A stretch of DNA of 8,134 nucleotides, from positions 1-8,134 of the forward strand of contig CANMPY010000068.1 of assembly GCA_947499775.1 (NCBI GenBank), in the 5' to 3' direction. Every line of letters starts with the position of its first letter. The first letter of the stretch is position 1. Below the pieces are notes generated by a model, which did not search any database, was not told where the DNA came from, and was given only the letters and a program-made list of their open reading frames with translations. The DNA comes from Bacteroidota bacterium (GTDB taxonomy: Bacteria > Bacteroidota > Bacteroidia > NS11-12g > UBA9320). Positions 1 through 5,733 of this stretch are shown piece after piece. The position numbers and the translations under genes were made by a program.

Positions 1-80
1 TTGATAAAAACGGAAGAATTATCGCCAAAGGGTTGCGTGGCGAAGAATTAGATTCTAAATTGGCAGAATTATTTAAGTAA
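1..80 (+). CDS. C-terminal end of a thioredoxin-fold (TlpA/AhpC-TSA-like) thiol-disulfide oxidoreductase, 5' truncated
   Basis: The reading frame starting at base 3 is open from the window edge to TAA at 78-80 and gives 25 residues, beginning DKNGRIIAKGLRGEEL and ending KLAELFK. The pattern 'D-x-x-G-(K/R)-I-I-A-(K)-x-L-R-G-x-x-L...L' is the usual last strand and helix of Bacteroidetes TlpA/AhpC-TSA family proteins, which act in the periplasm to reduce or exchange disulfides. The catalytic CxxC lies outside the window, so the activity and even the subfamily (TlpA, DUF4369-linked, or peroxiredoxin) cannot be settled. The response regulator starts 52 bp downstream on the same strand with no terminator between them, so they could be co-transcribed. 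The call rests on the C-terminal motif alone. Confidence 0.65.
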   Translation, partial: DKNGRIIAKGLRGEELDSKLAELFK

Positions 81-132
81 TACAGATTTAATGTTGAGTT
101 AACTTAATTGTAATATTAATAGGCGATTTTTG

Positions 133-828
133 ATGAAAGATTTTAATAAAAAAATGCCCCCAAAAATATTGATTGTTGATGATGAGCCGGATATTCTTGA
201 ATTCATTAAATACCTACTCGAACGCGAAGCGTATTCTATAGAAATAGCGACAAATGGCATTGAAGCCATCCAAAAATCGAGATCCTTTAAGCCCGAACTG
301 ATTCTTATGGATGTGATGATGCCGATGATGGATGGGATTGAAGCATGCAGGCAAATTAAATTGTATCCTGATACTAAAAATATATTTATCATGTTTCTTA
401 CGGCGCGGTCCGAAGAGTATTCGGAAATAGCAGGGTTTGAAGCGGGTGCCGATGATTATATCCATAAACCAGTAAAGCCTAGAGTACTTCTTAGTCGTAT
501 TAAAGCCATTTTGAAACGAGGGAAAAATCCAGACTACGAACATACAGTACTTACCGTTGGGGATTTAGTTATTGATAGATCTTCCTATTCTGTATCTATT
601 AAAGATGAGAAAATGATTTTGCCTAAAAAAGAATTCGATCTCCTTTTTTTATTAGCAACAAAGCCAGGTAAAGTTTTTAATCGCGAAAAAATATTGTCGG
701 AAGTATGGGGGGATGATGTATTTGTTGTTGACCGCACTATTGATGTTCATATCAGAAAAATTCGAGAAAAAATAGGTGAAAAATTAATTTCAACACTAAA
801 AGGAGTGGGGTATAAATTAGAAGGATAA
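133..828 (+). CDS. OmpR/PhoB-family DNA-binding response regulator
   Basis: This is a two-component response regulator of 231 residues that should bind DNA when phosphorylated by a histidine kinase. The receiver domain (about 11-128) has the acidic pair D16-D17, the phosphoacceptor D60 in the MDVMMP motif, T90 in LTAR and K112 in HKP, so it looks fully functional. The C-terminal winged helix (about 137-231) carries the recognition helix with RTIDVHIRKIREK and ends in the family's GVGYKLEG hairpin. I chose ATG at 133. The TTG at 130 directly before it is possible, and ATG at 154 would give the more typical MPPKILIVDDEPD start. No histidine kinase is next to it in the window, so its partner and signal are unknown. 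The porin-like gene follows after 51 bp on the same strand and is a natural but unproven target. Confidence 0.93.
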   Translation: MKDFNKKMPPKILIVDDEPDILEFIKYLLEREAYSIEIATNGIEAIQKSRSFKPELILMDVMMPMMDGIEACRQIKLYPDTKNIFIMFLTARSEEYSEIAGFEAGADDYIHKPVKPRVLLSRIKAILKRGKNPDYEHTVLTVGDLVIDRSSYSVSIKDEKMILPKKEFDLLFLLATKPGKVFNREKILSEVWGDDVFVVDRTIDVHIRKIREKIGEKLISTLKGVGYKLEG

Positions 829-879
829 GGTTTTGAACACTATCAAGTCCACGAGGTAATTAATTTTTTTATAGTAAAC

Positions 880-1998
880 TTGCAGAAAAATATACTGCAT
901 TTGAATTCTCTTTTTAAGTTTTTTACTCTAATACTATTAATGACAGGTTTACCTGACGTTAAGGCTCAAGATACAACCAAATCCAAGGGGACATCCTTAA
1001 CGTATTCAGGATATATTGAAACGTATTACAGTTACGATTTTAGTAATCCAATATCACATCAAAGACCCTCTTTTTTTTATAGTTATAACCGTCATAATGA
1101 GGTAAATATGAATCTTGGGTTTATAAAAGCAAATTATCAAAGCCAGAAAGTCAAAGCTAATATAGCATTAATGGCTGGTACATATCCTCAGTATAATTTA
1201 TCGAACGAGCCTCAGGCAATGCGAAATATTTTTGAAGCAAATGTAGGATTGAAGGTTACTGATAAATCAAACCTTTGGCTAGAGTTAGGCATTATGCCTT
1301 CACATATTGGCTTTGAAAGTGCAATAGGAAAAGAGTGTTGGAATTTATCGCGAAGTATATTGGCCGACAATTCACCATATTACGAATCAGGCGCTAAATT
1401 ATCCTATACATCAATCGATGAGAAGTACTATTTAGCCTTACTTTATCTTAACGGATGGCAGCGTATTAAGCGCATTGAGCAAAATCAAACTCCAGCTTTT
1501 GGAAGTCAAATTAGCATAAAACCATCCGATAAAATCATCCTTAATTGGAGTACATATATTGGAAATGAGCAAGTCGATACCATTCAGAAATGGCGATTTT
1601 TTAATAACTTTTATGGTGTGCTTGACCTTACCAAAAATCTTGACTTGATTTTAGGATTTGATATTGGCGTTCAGCAAAAAAGAGATTCAACGTTAAAATT
1701 AACAAAAGGAATGGATAAGTGGTTTTCTCCAATTCTTATTTTGCGGTATACTACATCAGCCAAAACACGATTAGCTTGTCGTGTTGAATATTATAGCGAT
1801 CCTCGACAAGTGATTATACAAACAGGAACTCCTAATGGTTTTAAAACGATGGGCTATTCATTAAACTACGATTATTGTCCTTTTGAAAATGCAATGATGC
1901 GCATAGAAGCAAGGCAGCTAATAAGCAAAGACAAAATTTTTGAGTCCACGTCAAATCAAAATATTTATCTCACAACATCCTTTGCCATAAGCTTTTAG
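880..1998 (+). CDS. Outer-membrane beta-barrel protein, BBP2/OmpL-like porin family
   Basis: This 372-residue protein begins with a signal peptide: a short basic start, a hydrophobic core FFTLILLMTGL (about 14-24), and a KAQ site with likely cleavage after Ala29. The mature part starts with SLTYSGYIETYYSYDF and runs as alternating aromatic and polar strands rich in Tyr, Trp and Asn. It ends in Phe (LTTSFAISF), as expected of a BAM-inserted barrel. The pattern and length fit the Bacteroidetes 'putative beta-barrel porin-2, OmpL-like' family; the solute is unknown. The only start that keeps the signal peptide is TTG at 880, because the same frame is closed by the response regulator's stop at 826-828 and the next Met (residue 21) lies inside the signal sequence. 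It has no clear Shine-Dalgarno. It may be co-transcribed with, or regulated by, the response regulator upstream. Confidence 0.8.
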   Translation: MQKNILHLNSLFKFFTLILLMTGLPDVKAQDTTKSKGTSLTYSGYIETYYSYDFSNPISHQRPSFFYSYNRHNEVNMNLGFIKANYQSQKVKANIALMAGTYPQYNLSNEPQAMRNIFEANVGLKVTDKSNLWLELGIMPSHIGFESAIGKECWNLSRSILADNSPYYESGAKLSYTSIDEKYYLALLYLNGWQRIKRIEQNQTPAFGSQISIKPSDKIILNWSTYIGNEQVDTIQKWRFFNNFYGVLDLTKNLDLILGFDIGVQQKRDSTLKLTKGMDKWFSPILILRYTTSAKTRLACRVEYYSDPRQVIIQTGTPNGFKTMGYSLNYDYCPFENAMMRIEARQLISKDKIFESTSNQNIYLTTSFAISF

Positions 1999-2077
1999 TT
2001 AAAGTTGGTTCCCGTTTTTCATGCAATTACACCAGCACAATAGCATTTATAATGAGTATAGGGCGAACAAGCATTAA

Positions 2078-2106
2078 TTGAGCCTCATTAAAAAATAGTA
2101 TTTTTG
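2078..2106 (+). promoter_or_regulatory. Putative Bacteroidetes-type promoter for coaD
   Basis: A TTG at 2078-2080 and TATTTTTG at 2099-2106 are 18 bp apart, matching the phylum's TTG / TAnnTTTG promoter pair with no mismatch in the -7 box. The -7 box ends only 4 bp before the coaD ATG at 2111. Transcription would therefore start at or next to the start codon, giving a leaderless or nearly leaderless mRNA. This is a motif match only; short AT-rich boxes arise easily by chance. Confidence 0.5.
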
Positions 2107-2110
2107 TTCT

Positions 2111-2587
2111 ATGTCAAATCGTGTTGCAGTTTTTCCAGGAACCTTTGATCCTTTTACTAATGGACATTATGATATTGTTTTAAAGGCGCTTAAGCTTTTC
2201 GACGTTGTTTATATTGCAATTGGGCATAACGCCAATAAAAAACATCTTTTTTCCATCGAAAAAAGAATGGAGTGGATTAAAGCAGTATTTAAAAACCAGC
2301 CTAGAGTTAAAGTTGATTCTTATACGGGATTAACAAGTGCTTTTTGTAAAAAAAATAATATCGAATTTATTGTTCGAGGCCTACGTACCAGCTATGATTT
2401 TGAGTATGAGAAACAAATAGCAAGGGTTAACGAACATTTAAACGAAGGCATGCTCAATGTATTTTTAATAAGTGACGAGAAGGTAAGCTCGGTAAGCAGT
2501 ACCATCGTTCGTGATTTAATTATTTACCAAGGCGATTATAAAAGTTTTATACCAAAAGAGGTTGTAATTGATGTAGAACATCTTTAA
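2111..2587 (+). CDS. coaD: Phosphopantetheine adenylyltransferase
   Basis: CoaD transfers AMP from ATP to 4'-phosphopantetheine, giving dephospho-CoA and pyrophosphate, the fourth step of CoA synthesis in the cytoplasm. The 158-residue length is the family norm (E. coli about 159). The nucleotidyltransferase signature PGTFDPFTNGH spans 9-19 with the T/HxGH element TNGH at 16-19. RGLR is at 89-92, followed by SYDFEYE (94-100). The C-terminal VSSTIVR (128-134) corresponds to the family's ISSTxVR motif. ATG at 2111 is the natural start. The last 41 bp overlap the 3' end of the NUDIX gene on the other strand, so the final dozen or so codons are constrained in both frames, and the VVIDVEHL tail may be slightly longer than usual. 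Confidence 0.97.
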   Translation: MSNRVAVFPGTFDPFTNGHYDIVLKALKLFDVVYIAIGHNANKKHLFSIEKRMEWIKAVFKNQPRVKVDSYTGLTSAFCKKNNIEFIVRGLRTSYDFEYEKQIARVNEHLNEGMLNVFLISDEKVSSVSSTIVRDLIIYQGDYKSFIPKEVVIDVEHL

Positions 2588-3143
2588 TGGTTGGGTATGT
2601 ATCTAATTCAATTGCATTCTTAAAATTCTCCCATTTAACTTCAGTAATATCTTCTTCAAGCTGAGGTTTTAGTATTTCGTTGCCCTGGTAGGCCATCCAA
2701 TACCAATAGCAGGTTTTTAACACCCAATTTTCATTTAAATAATAAACGTGGTATGTTTTTTTTAGAGATTTAAGTATATGTAAGTTACTTATACCACATT
2801 CTTCTTCCACCTCGCGTATAGCACCCTCTTGCTTGCTTTCGCCCTTTTCTAATTTCCCTTTAGGCAAATCCCATTTACCTAATCGTTTTATAAGTAATAT
2901 TTCCTTATTTGGATTGATAACTAATCCGCCTGCAGCATTTACTAACTTAAAATAGGACTTTATGTGAGTTAATATTTCGCGTTTGTTGCCATAGAGAAGC
3001 GCTGTATATGAACTGGTATTAAGAAATAAATCGACCACTTTGTTAAGCGTTTCTTTACTTGGGTCGTTAAATACAGTATCATATCCTTCGTGAAATTTAT
3101 TAGAAATTTTTAATTGATTTTGTTGGTAAAAAATGGTTTTCAT
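2547..3143 (-). CDS. NUDIX hydrolase with an N-terminal extension
   Basis: This 198-residue NUDIX protein probably hydrolyses a nucleoside-diphosphate-X compound in the cytoplasm; the substrate cannot be read from the sequence. The complete NUDIX box GX5EX7REVXEEXGI lies at 96-118, with all catalytic Glu residues in REVEEE present. The preceding KWDLPKGKLEKGE (90-102) resembles the 'W-x-LPKG-x-x-E-x-GE' form common in Ap4A hydrolase-like and MutT-like members. The box is preceded by about 66 residues outside the core NUDIX fold, beginning MKTIFYQQNQLKI. The start is firm because no other upstream or nearby Met exists. The stop lies inside coaD (41 bp tail-to-tail overlap) and the start is 31 bp from the divergent pyrE. 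A link to nucleotide or CoA metabolism is suggested only by position. Confidence 0.93.
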   Translation of the reverse strand: MKTIFYQQNQLKISNKFHEGYDTVFNDPSKETLNKVVDLFLNTSSYTALLYGNKREILTHIKSYFKLVNAAGGLVINPNKEILLIKRLGKWDLPKGKLEKGESKQEGAIREVEEECGISNLHILKSLKKTYHVYYLNENWVLKTCYWYWMAYQGNEILKPQLEEDITEVKWENFKNAIELDTYPTIKDVLHQLQPLLV

Positions 3144-3156
3144 ACTTTAATACGTG

Positions 3157-3164
3157 TAAGTTTG
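3157..3164 (+). promoter_or_regulatory. Putative -7 box (TAAGTTTG) for pyrE
   Basis: TAAGTTTG matches the Bacteroidetes TAnnTTTG -7 consensus exactly and ends 10 bp before the pyrE ATG at 3175. The predicted transcription start falls about 3-6 nt before the ATG, so the leader would be very short. No good TTG is found 17-23 bp upstream, so the -33 element is weak or absent. The box sits in the 31 bp gap shared with the divergent NUDIX gene. Confidence 0.4.
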
Positions 3165-3167
3165 CCT

Positions 3168-3196
3168 CAAGACTATGGATTCGGAAATTTCATCAA
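3168..3196 (-). promoter_or_regulatory. Weak putative promoter for the NUDIX gene
   Basis: Read on the minus strand, TTG (3196-3194) is followed after 18 bp by TAGTCTTG (3175-3168), one mismatch from TAnnTTTG. The start codon at 3143 would then have a leader of about 20 nt. The element overlaps the start codon and first codons of pyrE, so the two divergent promoters would compete. One mismatch and AT-rich context keep confidence low. Confidence 0.25.
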
Positions 3197-3813
3197 AAAT
3201 AGCCCAATATTTATTGGAAGCAAAGGCCGTTAAACTCAACCCTGAGAACCATTTTAACTGGGCCTCAGGTTGGAAATCACCCATTTATTGCGATAACCGG
3301 GTTACACTTTCGTATCCTCAAATTCGTAAATATATAAAGCATGCTTTAGCAAATTCTATTCTTCAAAAATTTCCAGATGTCGAAATTTTAGTTGGAGTAG
3401 CTACAGCTGGCATTGCTATTGGTGCATTAGCGGCTGATGAATTGAATTTGCCATATGCCTATGCCAGACCAAAACCTAAAGAACACGGTTTAAAAAATCA
3501 GATTGAAGGAAAAATAGAGTTAGGCCAAAAAATAGTGGTTATTGAAGATTTGATATCTACTGGAGGGAGCAGTTTAAAAGTGGTAGACTATCTAAGAGAA
3601 AACGGACATACTGTTTTGGGGATGGCTGCAATATTTACTTACGGGTTCGAAATAGCTGATGAAAAGTTTAACGAAGCTAACTGTCCATATTTCACATTGA
3701 GTAATTATTCAGTACTTATTGATGAAGCTTTAAAAGCGGGATTCGTAAATGAAGCTCAATTGAGTAGCTTAAGCGATTGGCGCAATAATCCATCTGCTTG
3801 GAAACAGTCTTAA
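3175..3813 (+). CDS. pyrE: Orotate phosphoribosyltransferase
   Basis: PyrE joins orotate to PRPP to form orotidine 5'-monophosphate and pyrophosphate, the fifth step of de novo pyrimidine synthesis. The 212-residue length is normal. FNWASGWKSPIYCDNR (28-42 region) is the family's orotate-side loop. The RPKPKEHG segment (98-105) is the flexible catalytic loop carrying the Lys residues. VVIEDLISTGGSS (121-133) is the PRPP-binding motif with the expected acidic pair, here E-D. ATG at 3175 is used; no in-frame alternative is better. It is divergent from the NUDIX gene (31 bp) and convergent with the nine-TPR gene (32 bp gap). No PyrR-type attenuator or other leader control is visible, because there is almost no leader. 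Confidence 0.97.
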   Translation: MDSEISSKIAQYLLEAKAVKLNPENHFNWASGWKSPIYCDNRVTLSYPQIRKYIKHALANSILQKFPDVEILVGVATAGIAIGALAADELNLPYAYARPKPKEHGLKNQIEGKIELGQKIVVIEDLISTGGSSLKVVDYLRENGHTVLGMAAIFTYGFEIADEKFNEANCPYFTLSNYSVLIDEALKAGFVNEAQLSSLSDWRNNPSAWKQS

Positions 3814-3845
3814 ACTACGTATTGATTTGAGAATAAGCAATTGAC

Positions 3846-4853
3846 TTATTTGCAATATTTGTCAATAAATTCTTTAGCCAAAGCGCCACACTGTTTAAAT
3901 TCGCGACACGCATCGGCAGTGTTTCCAAGGTTTAGTTCTGCAATTCCTAAATTATAATGTAAAAGTTCAACTTCCTTATAATTATGGCTCAAGGCTATAA
4001 GTAAATCATTTTTTGCTCTGCCATATTCCTTTATTTCTAGATTAAAAACACCTCTATCAAAATAAAGTCGGGCGTCATTTTTATTAAGCCTAATAGCTTG
4101 GGTAAAATCTTCGATAGCGGCACCAAAAATTTCTAATTCAGCATAGGCTTCACCTCGTTTTAGGTATGCTATATAATTGTTCTTTTGGTTAATTAAATAA
4201 ACGGTATAATCTTCAATTGCTTTTTTATAGTTGTTTACCGAATAATGATAATGCCCCCGTGTTAAAAATAAGTCAATATTATCTGGGTCAAGATTAATGG
4301 CTCTTGATATATCGCTAATTGCGCCAACAGTATCTTGAAGCTTAATTTTTACACTGCTTCGCGTGGCATAATCTGCATAAGTAGTTGGGTCGAAAACAAG
4401 ATATGATTCTAAATCCTTTTTAGCTTGGTCGAGTAAGTTAAGCTTAATAAAGGTATGACTTCTTGCCAAATATCCATCGGGTAAGTTGGGTTGCATGGCC
4501 ACATAAGTATTGTAATCGAGGAGTGATTTAGTGTAATCTTTGGTTAAATAAAATAATAAACCTCGGTTAAAGTAGGCATCAGTCAATTTAGGGTTGAGGC
4601 TAAGGGCTTTGTTAATGTCTGTAAAAGCTTCTGAAAAGGATAATAATTCACCATACACAGAGCCCCGACCAAGGAGGGCATCTGCTAGGTTTGGTTGAAT
4701 GTCGAGTGCTGCTGAATAATCTTTTATTGCTCCTAACATATTTCCTTCTGCCATTTTATTATTTCCGCTTTTCAACCATGCCTCGGCCGTTTGCGAATAC
4801 GATATTTGGAACAAGAGCAGTGTAAGACCTAAAAAGATTAGTTTCTTCAACAT
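3846..4853 (-). CDS. Secreted protein of nine tandem TPR units
   Basis: The 335-residue product has a signal peptide (MLKKLIFLGLTLLLFQISYS, likely cleaved near residues 19-21), so it is exported to the periplasm or beyond. From residue 23 to 328 the protein is nine back-to-back 34-residue TPR units with exact spacing: units begin at 23, 57, 91, 125, 159, 193, 227, 261 and 295. Most show the A/Y-x-x-x-R-G turn and a D-P or N-P type end. The C-terminus has DACREFKQCGAL and three Cys (315, 322, 334), a common Bacteroidetes TPR ending. TPR solenoids bind protein partners; no enzymatic domain is present and the partner is unknown. It is convergent with pyrE (32 bp) and divergent from the YhhQ gene (134 bp). 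Confidence 0.9.
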   Translation of the reverse strand: MLKKLIFLGLTLLLFQISYSQTAEAWLKSGNNKMAEGNMLGAIKDYSAALDIQPNLADALLGRGSVYGELLSFSEAFTDINKALSLNPKLTDAYFNRGLLFYLTKDYTKSLLDYNTYVAMQPNLPDGYLARSHTFIKLNLLDQAKKDLESYLVFDPTTYADYATRSSVKIKLQDTVGAISDISRAINLDPDNIDLFLTRGHYHYSVNNYKKAIEDYTVYLINQKNNYIAYLKRGEAYAELEIFGAAIEDFTQAIRLNKNDARLYFDRGVFNLEIKEYGRAKNDLLIALSHNYKEVELLHYNLGIAELNLGNTADACREFKQCGALAKEFIDKYCK

Positions 4854-4881
4854 TTAATAAATAATATAATAAGTAAGTGGG

Positions 4882-4889
4882 CAAAGCTA
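4882..4889 (-). promoter_or_regulatory. Putative -7 box (TAGCTTTG) for the nine-TPR gene
   Basis: On the minus strand TAGCTTTG matches TAnnTTTG exactly and ends 28 bp before the ATG whose first base is 4853, leaving a leader of roughly 20 nt without a Shine-Dalgarno. A -33 TTG at the right distance is not evident: the nearest lies 34 bp upstream. This is a motif match only. Confidence 0.35.
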
Positions 4890-4941
4890 AGTTGAATTAG
4901 AGCCATAACGATGAAAGAGGGCGCAACTAATTTCCACACCA

Positions 4942-4972
4942 TTGGGTATTAATACATATTATTGTACATTTA
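4942..4972 (+). promoter_or_regulatory. Putative promoter for the YhhQ-family gene
   Basis: TTG at 4942-4944 is followed after 20 bp by TACATTTA at 4965-4972, one mismatch (final G to A) from TAnnTTTG. The start codon at 4988 would have a leader of about 10 nt. A perfect 10-bp palindrome, GTATTAATAC (4946-4955), sits between the two boxes and could be an operator or chance in AT-rich DNA. Confidence 0.3.
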
Positions 4973-4987
4973 ATTTTTACGGTTAAA

Positions 4988-5722
4988 ATGAACACAAAAC
5001 GACAAAAATTATTCATCATATTAGGAGGGTTTTTTATTTTAAACGCCATGCTTGCTGAGTTTATTGGTGTGAAAATAATTTCATTAGAAGCTAATATGGG
5101 CTGGCAACTGTTTAATATTTCGCTCTTTGGGTCCATATTCTCTTTCGATCTTACAGCAGGCGTTATTTTATGGCCAGTCGTTTTTGTAATGACTGATATT
5201 ATTAATGAACATTTTGGAATTAGAGGGGTGAAGTTTTTATCATGGTTAACATCGGCACTAATCGTTTATGCATTTATTATAGTTTATTTGGTTATCAATT
5301 TAGCGCCAGCCACTTGGTGGCCCAATTCACAAACTGAGCAAGGTGTGCCTGATATGCAATTGGCTTTTAAAGCAATTTTTGGTCAAGGGTTATGGATTAT
5401 TATTGGGTCGCTCATTTCGTTTATGGTTGGCCAACTATTAGATGCTATGATTTTTCAAAAGATTAAAAAAATGTTTGCCGATAAAATGCTATGGTTAAGA
5501 GCAACAGTTTCTACCTTATTTTCACAATTTATCGATAGCTATTTGGTGCTTTTTATAGCTTTTTATATTGGGAACAACTGGAGTATGCAACAAGTATTAG
5601 CTATTGGGACAGGAAATTATATCTATAAATTTTGTATTGCACTGCTCATGATACCTTTATTGTACGGTGTGCATTGGGGCATAAAAAAATATTTAGAAAA
5701 GGATAATCCGGCCATAGATTAG
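4988..5722 (+). CDS. yhhQ: Queuosine precursor transporter, YhhQ/VUT family
   Basis: This inner-membrane protein of 244 residues belongs to the VUT (YhhQ) family, which imports queuosine precursors such as preQ0/preQ1 for modification of the wobble base in GUN-anticodon tRNAs. About six hydrophobic segments are visible, roughly 8-28, 53-73, 83-105, 131-155, 173-195 and 205-231. Family hallmarks include DIINEHFG (70-77), GQLLDAMIFQ (148-157), and RATVSTLFSQFIDS (171-184). ATG at 4988 directly precedes a basic MNTKRQK start, consistent with an N-in topology. No queuosine synthesis genes are in the window, and the 134 bp upstream do not show a recognisable preQ1 riboswitch. It converges on the 497-residue TPR-like gene with an 11 bp gap. 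The substrate is inferred from the family. Confidence 0.92.
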   Translation: MNTKRQKLFIILGGFFILNAMLAEFIGVKIISLEANMGWQLFNISLFGSIFSFDLTAGVILWPVVFVMTDIINEHFGIRGVKFLSWLTSALIVYAFIIVYLVINLAPATWWPNSQTEQGVPDMQLAFKAIFGQGLWIIIGSLISFMVGQLLDAMIFQKIKKMFADKMLWLRATVSTLFSQFIDSYLVLFIAFYIGNNWSMQQVLAIGTGNYIYKFCIALLMIPLLYGVHWGIKKYLEKDNPAID

Positions 5723-5731
5723 TGGGCCGAT
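5706..5731. terminator. Possible weak bidirectional terminator hairpin
   Basis: CGGCC (5709-5713) and GGCCG (5725-5729) form a five-pair GC stem with an 11-nt loop, extendable by two A-T pairs past a bulged C5708. It is unusually GC-rich for this region and lies over the YhhQ stop codon (5720-5722), in the junction of two convergent genes. The flanks are T-rich on the minus-strand side (TTATCCTTTTC) but lack a clean U tract, so termination is a guess. Confidence 0.25.
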
Positions 5732-5733
5732 AC

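Noticed and set aside
99..543. Open frames on the minus strand opposite the response regulator.
   Set aside because: They are antisense shadows of a gene with intact receiver and winged-helix motifs, and their translations have no recognisable domain.
3831..3853. Hairpin AATAAG / CTTATT between pyrE and the nine-TPR gene as a bidirectional terminator.
   Set aside because: Six mostly A-T pairs with a seven-base loop and no T tract on either side; too weak to call.
4854..4987. A preQ1 riboswitch upstream of the queuosine-precursor transporter.
   Set aside because: The transporter is a natural client, but I could not build the short stem-loop plus A-rich tail with its pairing that defines preQ1-I, and the predicted transcript leader is only about 10 nt.
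4927..5136. A 69-residue minus-strand frame overlapping the start of the YhhQ gene.
   Set aside because: It lies mostly antisense to conserved transporter codons and shows no domain or plausible start context.
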